This document shows positions 12,447 through 25,500 of a stretch of DNA of 64,000 nt, in pieces. The stretch is taken from assembly GCF_949628265.1 (NCBI RefSeq), contig NC_088786.1:2852001-2916000 (forward strand). Reading direction: 5' to 3'. Position numbers and translations under genes: made by a program. The number at the start of each line of letters is the position of its first letter. Position 1 is the stretch's first letter. This stretch comes from Cloeon dipterum (Eukaryota; Arthropoda; Insecta; Ephemeroptera; Baetidae). The notes under the pieces are model-generated. The model was not told where the DNA came from. It saw only the letters and a program-made list of their open reading frames with translations, and did not search any database.

Positions 12447-15424
12447 GCCAGATGCTCCTCTCGACTACCCCACGAGGGGATGTTTGGGTGGCGTTGGATC
12501 ACCCTGCTCGCCTGCGCTCTTGCCCAGAGTGCGGTGCGGCGCGACGCGAGTGGGCCCGGACCGCATTAGCACTATTTTTAGCCACCGTGCGCGTGCCACT
12601 TTTTGGTCCATTTTATCATCAATTTCATGGGTCCAACGGCATGCTTAAGATCGCGTCGCCCACTGTCAATATTTTGACGCGCCCTTCGTTCAGGCAGTCT
12701 TTACTTTTCACTGCGTACTCAATGTAGCCATGCTTGATTACTGTAACACGCCGCTGATTGAATTCGTACGTGCTCCAACGTTAAAAGCGGTATTTTCAAG
12801 TGTAAGAACTGACTATTTAATTTACTCTAGAAACTTTTATTAGATTATTTCCCGGTTTCTTTGCAGTTTTAAAAATTCAAATTAAATGAAATAATTCACA
12901 AAAATTCAGATATGTAACCCCAGAAAGAATAAGAGGACAAATACTTTCTGCTCTCTTTAAAAATGTTAAATGTAGTCGATAGGAGAAATTGGCATGCGTT
13001 ACAGTGCAGACACATAAAAATCTATACAAAAAGAGTCCACCTTATTTGATCCCTTTGGTAATCACAATGTACGATGTTATAACCTGTTAGGCAGAACAAG
13101 AGCGCATCAAATGAAAATGCTGGCCCCGTTTGTAAGTTTAGTGTTGAAGTGCCCGAAAATTGTTTTCAAGTTCAAAGCTACCGCCTGTGGATGATCTGTG
13201 TTTGAACGAAAACTTTGGTGCATTTAAAGAATTTTTAAAATATATTGAATCACCTCTCTTTTAACAATTATGTTCATATTTGAATTTATTTATCTGGATA
13301 TGGCAACGTATGAAGCAAAATAGCCCTGCAGAACCATGATAAAGGTAATTTTGAAACTAAAAAAATAGTTCTCGAGTCCCTAGAATAATTATCAGAAATT
13401 AGTTATGCCAATAAAACTTACATTATTATATTGTCCTTCTCAAGGAATGTAAAATAATGTCGATTCTCAAGTTAAATGGTGTAATTAAGAGTATTTTATT
13501 ACTCAAATTTTCGGCCTGCAAAGTGAAATTCGTGTTACAATTGCTTAAATTTGTCCTGAGGGCCGGCGATTTGAATTAGTTTTTCGTGCCATCGTTGTTG
13601 ATCACGCTGAAAAGGAGTAAATTAATGCTAAATCAGCTGAAAAAACATTAATTTTATATTTAAACCTAATCTTGGTATAGTCTAAGAAGTTTTCTAAGCA
13701 CTTTCACTCAAAGGGTGAGAAAGAGGATATTGGTTATTTGAGTTTGATCGATTTTGACTCATTTACCCACGCTGTGTATTTCTTTCAACCATTAAAAATG
13801 CATCTTTACCATTTTAGATAGGGTGGAAAAGGGGTTGACACCCCTATATATTTTGGCTATCTGAAAATGGATAATGATGAGTCAAACGGTGAGCAGTTTT
13901 TGTAATGCTGACGCTTACTTAGAAGCCGAGATTTGATGAAAAACGCCGTCGTTGATAAAATAAAACAGTGCGCCAACTGAATTACGGCTTCTAGAGCTGT
14001 CAATTTTACAAAAATTACACACCATATTTTATTTGTCTTCACGTTCCGTGATGAGCTGAACTAGTTTTCAGGGGGAAAAACACTCGACTCCGTTGCGCAG
14101 TGCAGTGCAAAGAATAAAAACTACAAAAAAAATCATCCAGTTTTTAAAGTGAGAGGTTTGAAGGGAAAGCACCCTTAGACCACTTAAGCTATCTAGGGGA
14201 AGTTGAGACGAGTCTATTGATGTGCGGGTTTTGAAAATCCGACAGTTAGAAGCTGAGATTTGGGTGTGGAAACAATTTTTGATAATCTGAAAATACACCA
14301 ATTTTGTAGAGTTTATTTTTTTACCAAATTTTTATTGCTCTACAAAATGGTAATATCAAAACCAAAAAACCTTTGTGGCCTTCTACATTTGGCTCTATAA
14401 CATTATGAATCAGCGAAATTAAAATCTGGAGGTCAGTCCTGAAAAGTACAATATCACTCTCTTTTATAGGTATGAATTATATAGTCATCTTTATCGTACT
14501 GAAAGGAATACAGAGAAGCGGAGCTCGCATAAACTAATAACTCAATTAGTCGTAACTCCGAACAGTCACTCCACTTGCACGCGGCAATTTGCGTTGCAAA
14601 ATCTAATTTTCAAAGTGGCCATTCATCTGGTCTGACGGAGGTCAGATAATTCAATTAAACCCATTGAGCGGCGCGGGTGTGAAGGTCGAATAACCGAGCA
14701 TAACTACTCGACTTGCAGTCAACCAACTCTTTCATCAAGAAGCTGAATGAATGGTTCGCAGATGGAAATAAACCAGCGCCTACTTCCGCCCTCGACTCAA
14801 TTTGAACGACGTAATTTTTCCACCGCTGAAAATGCTGTAGCAAACGATTTGAAAAAAAAATTTGTTGCTACCTCCGCAATAAAAAAAATCATGACACATT
14901 CATTTTTAGAATAGGTTATACGGCATTGAGGCGAGTGAGTAAAAAATGAGGATCAAGGTCCGAGTAAAATAATAATTTTTTCCAAACTTGTGTTTTTAGA
15001 AATTTAACTTTTAAATCGATTGTGACGAAATAAATGAGCTGTTTACAATTTTCACGCTGTTTTTCTTCCATTAAATTGCTATTCACTCAACCTGTACAAT
15101 TCCCACTACTCGTCAAGACTTGGTGTAATCGTTGCTCTCGCTCGCGCAGGTGCCCATAGTCGTTAAGCCCATTGCGAGACGAGGAAGCACGCGGCTCCGT
15201 AGGTAGCGGCGTGTTAAAACCTCTGCGCGCCGACGGGTATTGTGAGTAGAATTGATTGTAAGACCATCTGACGGCTAACAGATTCGTGTGCGCAGCCAAG
15301 ATGAGGGGATGAGAGGGGACGGTGCATTTTGAGGGTGCAACTCGCATTTATCCGCAGTCGTTGTCAGACCATCTTAGAGGGTGCATCCCCTTGCGTGCAG
15401 CTCCGGTCCAAAATTTACTCTGAG
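12447..15424. other. Intergenic region between alpha-2/delta and the rolling-stone-like array
   Basis: The two flanking genes point away from each other, so both promoters should lie here. It is GC-rich just upstream of the alpha-2/delta start (to about 12600). A family B repeat lies at 13790-14280 and a GC-richer stretch at 15090-15420 precedes gene A. No TATA box or clear initiator was recognised. Confidence 0.5.
13790..14280 (+). repeat. Dispersed repeat family B, forward copy
   Basis: About 490 bases. Contains CCATTTTAGATAGGGTGGAA, AGAAGCCGAGATTTGATG, ACTCCGTTGCGCAGT and CTATCTAGGGGAAGTTGAG, in the same order as 33310-33660 and in reverse at 8940-9425. Imperfect inverted-repeat character: GTCAAACGGTGAGCAGTTTTTG is answered by TTACAAAAATTACACACC. 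Non-coding. Confidence 0.65.
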
Positions 15425-17549
15425 ATGACGGCGAAAAAGTGGCAGCTTCTGACCACGTCCATCCGCAGGGAAATGCAGCTCAAGTTGCTGCGGCTGCAAC
15501 ACTCGCGGCCGAGTAGATTTTGCCACAGTCAGGTGATTAGTTTTAATTTAAATAGAGATTTTACAAAGGGCTGCTTTAAAATGGAAATAAATTTATACCT
15601 GATTTTTTTGTTGTTTCAATGATAAAATTTGTTGTGTCAATTGTGTCAATCTAGATTTTCCACTTAACCGAACAGTTTTTACTTTCAAAATTCGATATTA
15701 GATCGACCATAACTTAAAAAACGCAAATAATGGCATATATTTTCATCTCTTTTTGGACTTTTTAAGATTTTAATAAGAAAATAACTAATTTTCACCTGCA
15801 TATATTTTTTTATATGCGCGAAATTTAGTGTGCGCAATGCGGTCCTGAAAAGAAATCGATATTATGCTTCACTTGGTGCAAGGGGAAATGCACATTTAAC
15901 ATGCAGCCAAATGGAAAAAATTTCAAAGGTTTTTTTTATTAATAAATGAAGGAAACACACGGCGAAAGTTAATATTGTCGTGTTCTAGTGGCGCTGTGCT
16001 AAATCAACTGGATGCACAGCAGTCTACATGACTTACAGAATCATCTTCGCCGTGTACCTGCTGACGGGGATGCTGCTCAACATAATCGACGTGCACGCCT
16101 TGGAAAATAGAGATTTCGAGTGGCCAGAAGGACTGACTTACCGTGCCAAGTGGCTCGTCTACCTGACCAACTGGACCCTGGCGGTTTTGACCGCGCAGGC
16201 CGTGATTGCGGCTGTTCTGGCCGTCGAGCACCAGTTATTCCGCTCGCCCAAAGGTAAACATGATTTTTTTCTCCGGCTTTTTGCGACTTTGTCGGCGTTT
16301 GGCGGTCAACACTGCACTCACACGTTCGTGCAAATTACACGCCTCAGGAGTTTTAGCAAGGATTTTCCCACAAAAAATTAACATAATTATGTTTTGACAG
16401 GAAAAATGACAAAATTACATAAATGGTACTGGTGTCTTAATAACGTTGGGAACGCGGCAGCACTCTCGATTACTATCCTTTACTGGACGAAAATTTACAA
16501 CAAAGGTACGACAATTTTAATATTCACTTTAGGCAATAGGGGTTGAGGGTGAGGGATGAGCACCCCAAAAACTATTCAGCTCACCAGGGGAAGTCAAGCC
16601 AAGTTAAACGGTGTCCAGATTGTGCAATTCTAACTGTTTCAACCCGAGATTTGGCGCTCACACCATTTTAAAATAATCGAAAAATGCGTGATTTTCGAAA
16701 CTCAAAATTGAATTTCTTAAAAAAAGAAGCCGAATGCCTCCTTGAAATTTTCACACAAGTTGATGACCACTTTTGAGGGGCGTTACGGATTTTCAAAGTA
16801 TGGGGCTGTTTTCAAAATCCAAAAAACACCCAGAATATTTCGAAAAAGAGCCTTGGTGACCTTTCACCTTGACCGATGACCTCAACTTTGTTGTTCATTC
16901 GATCGGACTTGATAAGAGGATATCAACGCACATGTTAACTTTTAAATTGCACCAACCCTAAATGATTTATTGCATTCTAAAATTTTTCGTTCACATTTTT
17001 AACTTAAAAATTTAATCTAGATATACACCGACTGGATTTTGGCAACATTCATGGCCACATAATGAACTCTGTGTTGGTGGTTGTTGATCTCATGGTGACC
17101 GCGCACCCCGTTCGTCTGCTGCACTTCTATCAACCTTTGATATTCGGAGCTGCATACCTAGTCTTCACATTCATCTACTTCGTCCTTGGAGGCACGAACA
17201 AACGGGGCAGCAGCAGCATTTATCCGATTTTGGACTGGCAGAAACCCCTTGTAAATCAAATTTTTGCGGTTCAATTGGCTTGAGTTAATGAACTTTAATA
17301 ATTTTCCAGATAGCGATCGCTTATATCGTGGCCGGATGTGTCCTTTTTATTTCGACTCATGTCTTCGTGTGGATCTTATACCAGCTGAGGCGATTTGTCG
17401 CTCATCAACTAGGCACAAATTGCCAGAAAGACTCGGGTAACGATCTCGAATTATGCCAAAATAACTGTGCAGTTTACACTGTGGATTCCGAATTGAAGAG
17501 CAATGGACTAGGAAATGAACATTCCAACGAAGCTTACGTCGACAATTAG
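15425..17549 (+). CDS. Rolling-stone-like multi-pass membrane protein, array member A
   Basis: Exons 15425-15532, 15989-16253, 16401-16505, 17021-17250 and 17310-17549 join in frame to 315 residues ending in TAG. Rolling stone (rost) proteins are membrane proteins linked to myoblast fusion in Drosophila; the biochemical role of most relatives is unknown. Seen: cytosolic-looking N-terminus MTAKKWQLL, junction FCHSQ|W, several hydrophobic segments, YLTNWTLAVLTAQ, the hallmark NSVLVVVDLMVTAHPVRLLH, then GGTNKRG and IYPILDWQKP. Intron phases 0,1,1,0; the last intron (59 bases, 17251-17309) is unique to this member. The candidate AIG1/ADTRP-type residues are the Thr of YLTNW and the His of NIHGHIMNS (second His). 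The start is the first ATG giving the family-sized N-terminus; an in-frame ATG at 15329 is possible but weaker. The C-terminal tail is hydrophilic and Asn-rich. Confidence 0.88.
16535..16960 (-). repeat. Dispersed repeat family A, truncated reverse copy
   Basis: In the third intron of member A. Reverse-oriented blocks AGGGGAAGTCAAGCC, CAACCCGAGATTTGG, GAAATTTTCACACAAGTT and TTCATTCGATCGG match 30110-30610 in order. The outermost block with the TCAGATTATC motif is missing. Confidence 0.65.
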
Positions 17550-17604
17550 AAACTCGTGAGTGTTAAAAGTGTTTGCATGGATTGTGCACTTCAAAGACTT
17601 GAAT

Positions 17605-17610
17605 AATAAA
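17605..17610 (+). terminator. Poly(A) signal of array member A
   Basis: AATAAA about 55 bases after the stop codon, followed by a T-rich stretch. Confidence 0.55.
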
Positions 17611-18129
17611 TTTAGGTTTTTACAATTAATTGCTTCTGCATCATTGCCACCTGCTGAGGAGGAATTTATAAATACTGAAAAAAAACATTTAATTTTGATT
17701 TAATTGTATTCTCGTTTTGGTTTACGCTCTAATTTGAATTTGATTGTTCAGCGAAGACATCAACACGTTTAAATTGCTAAGTCTGCGCTTGACTTGATTG
17801 GCCCCATCGCCTTTCAACAGTTTCAACACCCCTGCTACGCATGCTTCCTCATGGATTACATTTTAAACTAACCTAACTTCAAAATTTAAACCTTAAATAT
17901 GTAAAATAATGAAAAGAAATTACTTTTTTTGAGGGGATTGATTCAATTTCAATTTCAAATTTTCCTTTATCCATTAAGTCGGAATATATACAATGACTTT
18001 TGAATGGTTGTCAATATCAATTTTTAAATATATCATCACACATACTATAGACATTTACAAACACACGTCTTTAAAGTCACGCGTCAAATACTCATTTAAG
18101 TCATAAAAATTATAGTAATTTTAAAGTGG

Positions 18130-18250
18130 AGGGTGAGCACCCCTTAAACCCTTCGGTTGGTCAGGGGAGGTCGAGATAAATCTAATAGCGGGTAGTATTT
18201 GTAATTCTGATGGTTAGAATCAGAGATTAAGAGTTGGCAAAATTTGCAAG
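18130..18250 (+). repeat. Dispersed repeat family B, partial copy
   Basis: Retains GGGTGAGCACCCCTTAAACC, GGGGAGGTCGAG and AATTCTGATGGTTAGAA followed by AGAGATTAAG, the conserved end blocks of the family; the rest is missing. Confidence 0.5.
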
Positions 18251-18925
18251 AGTCGAAAAATAAGTGTTTTACGAGTTTTCAAGAGGAATTTCTTGGAAAT
18301 ATTAGATAATGCTACTCACAAAGGTTCATAATTGGTATAAGACAACTTTAATGCACATTTTAAAAATAAAAAATTCCAAAATTATAATTAAAATCAAATT
18401 TAACAGTCATAAAGGAATCAAATCTGTTGTTAGCTCAATCGGGCTCGGTGAAAGGAATCCAGAGCAAATCCTGTTTTTGGGAAGATGTGCAATCACAAGA
18501 AAAAACGATTTAAATTTTTGCATTATTTAAAATATATTTTTTAACTACACCATCTGCCGTCACTGGCAAATACCTGAAATTTATGTGCTTGAATATTTCC
18601 ATATCGACAAGAAATTCCAGGAAATTAATGCTATTCCCTTCCGGTCGGCCAAGTTTGGCTTGCTGTCTAGTATCTGGTCGATCATTATATTTGAGTTTGA
18701 CGTGCATGCCGATGCCGATCCGTTCACCCGCGCCGCGTTGACTTGTGTGTTGGAGTAGGCGCGCGCGGGCGGGCGGGCGGCACACGGATATCGACCCATT
18801 CATCCACTCGGTCAGTCCTGCAGAACGGCAGCGGTATTGGTGGAGGAAAATCAGCTGATGTCGGCGAGCAGGTGCCCCCAGGAAAGCACAATACAAAATC
18901 AAAGGTCCGCCGCTCTCACTGAAAC

Positions 18926-18980
18926 TCAGTCGCGCAAACGCTGCGGTCTCCGCACTCGCATCCTCCGCTGCTACGCAAGG
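18926..18980 (+). promoter_or_regulatory. Possible start site and untranslated exon upstream of member B
   Basis: An arthropod-type initiator TCAGTC at 18926 lies in a GC-rich patch and is followed by a good donor (GCAAG|GTAATT, exon end 18979). This could be a distant non-coding first exon of member B. No supporting transcript evidence is available, and B also has a TATA-like site close to its ATG. Confidence 0.2.
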
Positions 18981-20589
18981 TAATTTGTGATTGATTTCTG
19001 GTCTGTCAGGAAATTCATTGCATTACTGATCACTTTCAAACAAAATGAAACAAATATCGAAATTGAAAAAGGACAAGATGGTTTATTTAAATTAAATTCA
19101 TGTGACAATTTATTTGAATTTATTTCATAAAGAAAATTAAAACGTTGTAAAATATCTTGAAAATATGATACTAGGACTTTTTTATATTATATGGTGACGC
19201 TGACAAGGAAACCCCGCAGTCGGATATTTTTTCAATGAAACGTGTACAATTTTGTGATGCAAATATTGACCACAAGTCCAACATGGAAATGCCCGAAACT
19301 AACTCCAAAGCTCCCCAACATTTCATCGGTCATATTCTTCTAATTTCATGAAAGCCTACATATGTCTGTTGCAAAATAATATTTTTTGGTCGGTATATTA
19401 GCACGGAATAAACAGCCAAAAAGAGCCTCAAATATTGACGCAACAATAATGGTCTTGAATTGTGTTGATCTTAACTTAGAAAAACATGGGATTTCCTCTG
19501 TGGTTTCCTTGTATATTTTAGAATGTATGAAATTTCTGAAAAGGCAAACAGGAAAATTGGTAGACAATTGTGATGCGAAAAACTAGGAAGCAACGAAAAG
19601 ATGCTGTGAAAAATTATCTATTAGCTTGAATGTGTCCGCACAAAATCTTTATGAAATGGTTGGTCGCATTTATAATGCTTCACCTTCCGCGGTTAAAATT
19701 TCTAGTGATGATGAAGGTAAATTAAAAATATTGTGTTGTATGACTTGAATGAAATTTTTGTATGCGATTTCCTTGCGATATTTTTTAGTATATGTAATGT
19801 AGCGTGCAAGAATGAGTAGTACCGGCTATTTCATCCAATTACCCTCACTTTCCGTCGAACCTATTTTCCAAACATAGAACTACAACAAGTATTGTTTAAT
19901 GAGGCCACGCGTAACCCAGTACGCTAGACTGACAATCGATAAATAAAAACAAAACCACGATAAGCATAAGATCTGATCAGGATCTTTTTAACTGTATATC
20001 GTTATTTGCCGAAAACCTATGACAATTTTTAATTGAGGACTGCTTTAAGAGCTGAAATTTTATTCAAATACCGATTTGATGCTAACCAAATTAAACAAAA
20101 ATGAATGCATTTTTTTAAATTTCATACCAATCAGTATTTCAGCTTTCTTGCAACGCAAATTTGATTCGCTTTGATCCTTTGCGCACTGATTGATTCATTT
20201 TCACTTTGGGGTCAACAACCACTTGACCTAACCTTTAGCCCCATGCGACTTTCCTCGACGCTAATCTGAGATCACTTTTTCGGTTAGCCTTGCCGGGTTC
20301 GCTCAACTGCGTCTATCTGGCATATTTTTGTGTTTGATTGCACATTAGGAAATAGTGTTTCATAAATAATTCTTCGAATTCAGGTTTAATGAGGGTATTT
20401 TTTTAAACATGACGTCCAAGATCCTTTTCGTTTGACAATTTTGCATAGCTCTTTCCGTTATCGATTGCACGTCTGAGGCGCAGTTTAGTTTGTTTTAAAA
20501 TTTGCATGCGGTTGAAGCCCTACCGGATGCGACGAAGTGTTTTTTTATCAATTTAATTTAATAAACTTATTTGAAGAAAAGCCTTATAA

Positions 20590-20850
20590 GCGAGAGTCAC
20601 GGGACACAGGACGGTCAAGATAATCAGACGAAAATCACACCAACGATCAGTTTTAACTCAAAGAGTATTAAAAAAACGGGACATTTTTGGTGAATTTTGA
20701 GAATTCAACAACTCATTTTAAAAGTTAAGGTGTGCTTGACTCCTCTCGTCAAGCCCGATCGAATGAATACCAAATTTAAGGTAGCTGAATAGTTTTGGGA
20801 TGCTCAACCTCAGCCATCTACCCCTATTGGCCATAATTTCATCCCCCGAG
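20590..20850 (+). repeat. Dispersed repeat family A, internally deleted copy
   Basis: Both ends are present (GACGGTCAAGATAATC on the left, TTGGCCATAATTTCATCCCC on the right) but the sequence jumps from CGAATGAATACCAAATTTAAGGT-like text directly to the AGCTGAATAGTTTTGGG block, losing about 280 bases of the interior. Confidence 0.65.
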
Positions 20851-22415
20851 TCGAAAAGTGAACATTTCAAATCGTTAATTATTTTTTTATTTCTTGGAAT
20901 TTGAATGTTTGACCCTTTTCCTGTTTTGAAAACCGGAACGCAGTATTATTTAAAACAAGGCGCATTTAATTCAGGCCTTGCGTGTAGTAAAAATACGGAG
21001 CTTCGGCGTCGCGAAATGTTTCCCCGCTGGAAAGATGCGTCACAGGGCCACGCAGTGAAGAATTCATTCATTCACGTCAAAGCAAAGGCGGCGCGGCCGC
21101 GGGTTTTCCTCAAATGCGGCGGGAGAAAGGCCGTTGCCTCGGTGCATTATTTCGTTCATTCTCTCCCTCCGCTGCTCACGAAGAGTGGCATGACCTGACT
21201 CACCTGACTGCCTGCCGTCTGCAGAAAAGGGAATTCCTCTCTCCTTGCCACCGATTGGCTGACGTAAGCGGTGGCGAGATCGTCCGACAATCACACCACG
21301 TCTCCAAGCAGCTGCAGGAGAGCAGTGAATTGATAATTGCACTGCTTTGAGAATGACTATTTTTTTTAATTTGGGGCTTTACAAATTGATTGTTGATTGA
21401 TTATTTCAAACTATTTAGATAATTAGGATTTTTAGAGTTAACCATTAAAATTTTGATCCTCATTTGATTTAATAAAAATTAATATCATGAAAATGCGCTG
21501 CCGAAATAAAAGAGTTAACAAGTTCAATTGCTGAATAATTAAGACCAGCGTAAGTTGCACTCTCGTCATGCGCTCTGCATGAGTACAAGTTGTTCAAGTG
21601 CAGAAAAAATATAACGGTCTCGCATCATCATCTTTGTTGCAGTCGCTATACAATGTGATACAAAGGGTAGCGTAAAAGGGAAATAATAAACTCGCACGTT
21701 ATCAGGGAAACGGCTTGTTTATTTATTTTCTTTTAAGGCCGATATGTGTGTACAATGCAGACAAACTGCATTTTTTCATTTTTTTCTGCATTTTCAATAA
21801 GTATAATAAGGGGAAAAAGAAGTGATTCTGATTCGAAATGCCATCAAATCAGTCAAGCGTAACTTCTTTCACGAATTGTACCATCCCCATCTGGACTGGA
21901 CGTTGTAATTCTCTCGTTTAACTCATTTAAGTTAATGCAGGAAACAGCTTATATTCTAAAACAATTTCCAATATTTATATTTGAACAGCAGCAATTCTAG
22001 TTTTATAGCAAAATCCCACGCTGCTTGAATTTCTGTCTGAGGTTGATTGGTAAACAGCAGCCAACTGAATATCGGATTCCTTTCCTTGCATGTTAATCAA
22101 AATTTATCAAGTATACTTCGACTACCCTGACTGTTTTAAAATATTTTTGGATGACCGCAAAGATGGAAACTTGTCGATTTGTGTGTTTTTTTCATGCCAT
22201 ACTAACTGCGGTTATGCAAAAACTACTGATAACAGGGAAATCACATTGCGGTGGCACGCATAATACGAGCCAATGTCAAGTTCAATAGCAAATTCTGTTC
22301 ATTCTGCTGATTCCTTTACGGACGAATCTTACCCATTGTGCGTCAGAGGAGAGCCCCGGGGACACCCACCCGCCAACTTTGTAGCATGCACCGATCGCGC
22401 GTTTTAATCCGGCGG

Positions 22416-22430
22416 TGGGGATATATATTT
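22416..22430 (+). promoter_or_regulatory. TATA-like element of array member B
   Basis: GGGGATATATATTTC about 90 bases before the ATG at 22511, followed about 25 bases later by a GC-richer stretch that could carry the start site. Sequence-only inference. Confidence 0.35.
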
Positions 22431-22510
22431 CATTAAAACAGAGTGCTTCGCGGTGTACAGACCAGAGCTTTATAGTTTGTCTTGTTCTCCGGATCTCATT
22501 CGTGGACCTA

Positions 22511-25500
22511 ATGTTCTCAGGAAGCAGGAGCAGCCCCAACAAAATGATCTCGGGCATCGTGTACACGCTCAAGGGCGAGTTCAAGGCGCAGTCGAGGCAT
22601 CTCTCGCACGACAAGCCCGACCGCTTCAGCAAAAGTCAGGTGAGACTCATTCGATTATATACTTTGTTGCTCGACAGAAGCCACCCAAGTACCCCTAAAC
22701 TATAAATTGTAAGCAAAATGTCAGTCAGTTTATCGAAAAATATAAATAAATCGTTTTGAAATCATCCTATTTTGTAGTCAATATACGTGCTTAATTAGTA
22801 AACATCGTTTTTATTCCAAAATCAGGCGTAGCTTTGTTTATTTATTTATTTGCAAGTCTATTGAGTGATATATATCGCCGTAGAGAATTCAAACAGATAG
22901 CTGTTTCACACCACCGCAAATCGCTAGAGAAAGCAGAAGTTACGGAAGTTGCTACATTTTTCATTGAGACTTTCTTGCAAACTTTCCTGCTAGACAACTT
23001 GTAGATGCAATGTTGCAAAACTAAATCAATCTAATAACGCATTTTTTATATGAGTAATGAGATCGAGAAAAATAATGAATTTGGAGACACAAATTTAACT
23101 AATTTAAAATTAAGTTGGTTTACTTGATCAGCGGAAAGGAAAGTGCAGTGAGTTAGTTCACAATCCATTGCTCAACAAATAGGCGTTTTAATATTCGAGT
23201 TAATTTATTTCAACAGAGTTTTAGCATGAAGCAAAGAAAGAAAAAGGTTATTTTCCAGATTACCATTGATGGTAACTAAAAAGAACCGCATTTTCCTTCA
23301 AGGTGCTGTTTTGTTCTTGATATTGACCTAATTAACAAATCGAGCTGCTTTGCGGTTTTTAATCCGTCCGCGGCGTCCGCGCATCCCACTCCCAGCGCTT
23401 GCAAATAAAACACTACTTCATTAATGCAGCCTTTCGTTTAGGATGTGCGTAATTCGTACAATTAGAAGCGGGAAAACATGATAATTTTTTTCCTCAATGA
23501 ACGTCAATATCGCGGCATTTTGCCATGAATAAAGAATGTTCATCCTAATTTTAAGAACCAAAATTAATTGAAAAACGTAGTAAAGAAATCAAACCAAATT
23601 TAGAACTTAGCTTTATGGTTCAGCCAACTTCCCAAATTGATTAATATAAATTGGTGGTTGATCCCATTCTTTTTCAAAAATTTAAAATAAAATCACATTT
23701 AGCGAACAAATGCCTTGCCAAAACCCTTGTCTAAAATAATATCAAAATTTCCCTTTATGTAATTCGAAATATGTAATTTTTCAGTGGCACAGATCCGATT
23801 CAAAGACATGCACCTCGCTCTACCTTTTCTACAAATGGCTTATTGCCGCGTACCTATTCGTGGGCATGGTGGTGACCCTAGTGGATGTGCGCATTCTGGG
23901 CATGTTCCAATGGCCGGAAAACGCCATATACCGGCTCAAGTGGGCGATATATGTCACAAATTGGTCCTCTGTCATCCTGCTGGCACAAGCAGTCATGTCA
24001 GCCATCCTCGTCACCAAACATCACTTGACCTCTGGTCAATCAGGTAAAATGTGCGCTGACACAATTCCAAACAGCTGGCTGACCTCGAATTCGAATTTTT
24101 AGACCAGAAAATGACGAAACTGCACAAGAGTTACTGGTTGCTGAACAATTTGGGGAACGTCTTGGGCCCCGCCGTCACCATCCTCTACTGGACGACGGTC
24201 TATGACCCTGGTAAGTTGTGGATTTTCGAAATATTTTATTGGGAAAAGAGATGAAAAATTTTATGACGTTAACTCAATAATTTGGATAGATTTCATTTTA
24301 TATAAAAATTATTGGAAGTATAGATTTGTTGAACCAGTTAAACTTCAAACATAGTCATCGCCAAATTTCGGGTTCTAACAGTCAGAATTCCGAAAATTGC
24401 ACAATGTTCGACTTGTCTTAACCTCCCCTAAATAGCAAATGGAATTTGGGGTAGATTTTTATTAATATTATAGGGTTATTCTGTTCAGTGAATAAGTTTG
24501 TTGAAAGTTCAATGCGATACGATTTTTATTTTTGCTTCAATGCATGGGGTGGAAGGGGGATGAGGGTTGGTCAACCTCAAAACACATCGGTTACCTAGGA
24601 GAGGTCGAACGGTGTACAGTTTTTGCAATTCTGACTTATAGAACCCAAGATTTGGTGGTGACAATATTAACAAAAATTAAAATTCTAAATTTTTCCAATA
24701 TTGTCATCACCAAATCTTGGGTTTTAACTGTCAGAATTGCAAAAACTCCAAACCATTCGCTCGTCTCAACCTCCCCTAGATAGCCAATGGTGTTTAGGGT
24801 AGATTTTTATTAATATGTATAAGAGGGGTTTGATCCATGAACAAGTTCCTGAAAATGCAAAGCGACACCATTTGTGTCTTTGATGCAATGCGTGGGGTGG
24901 AAGGGGATGTGGTTGATCACCCTAAAAATTTATTATGTAGGGGAGGTTAAGTCGAGTTTAACAGTGTTCAATTTTTGCAATCCTGACTGTAAGGATCCGA
25001 GATTTAAGCGGTGACAATACATATCGGTAAAAATAGTACAATTTGTGTCACTTATCACGAAAAAAGCTGGAATTCGTCAATGCCACGGCAAAATAGTCAT
25101 TTTCTCACACACGAATGGCTATTTTTTAAAGAAAAGTTTTATGCCAATATTGAGTAAATTAGACTGTTCAAAATTAAAAAAAAATTCCTGCGTGATTATT
25201 TATTTTTTTAAAAATTAGTTTCTAGTTGTAACACTGTTATTTGGATTGCAATTTTAAACTATATGAATTTAATTTTTTTACAGCGAAAAATAGTTTGGAC
25301 TTCGCGAACGTGCACAACCACTTAGTGAACTCGGTGGTGGTGGTTGTCGACCTGGTGTTGGCGGGCCACCCCGTGCGCCTGCTGCACCTTTACCAGCCGG
25401 TGCTGCTCGCGCTGGGCTACTCGATCTTCACGGCAGTCTACTTCCTTCTCGGGGGCACGAGCCGCGACAGCCAAGTCAACATCTACCCGCTGCTCAACTG

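Larger units (their letters stand above)
17611..22510. other. 4.9 kb gap between array members A and B
   Basis: No gene recognised. Holds a partial family B repeat (18130-18250), an internally deleted family A repeat (20590-20850), a GC-rich patch with a GGGC run at 18730-18980 that may be a promoter region, and another GC-richer patch at 21000-21350. The remainder is AT-rich without visible structure. Confidence 0.5.

Noticed and set aside
12044-12727. 227-codon open frame on the plus strand
   Set aside because: It is antisense to the alpha-2/delta signal-peptide exon and owes its length to the GC-rich stretch there.
18510-18902. 130-codon minus-strand frame in the gap between A and B
   Set aside because: No start context, no domain, and it crosses a GGGC simple repeat; better explained as promoter-like GC-rich DNA.
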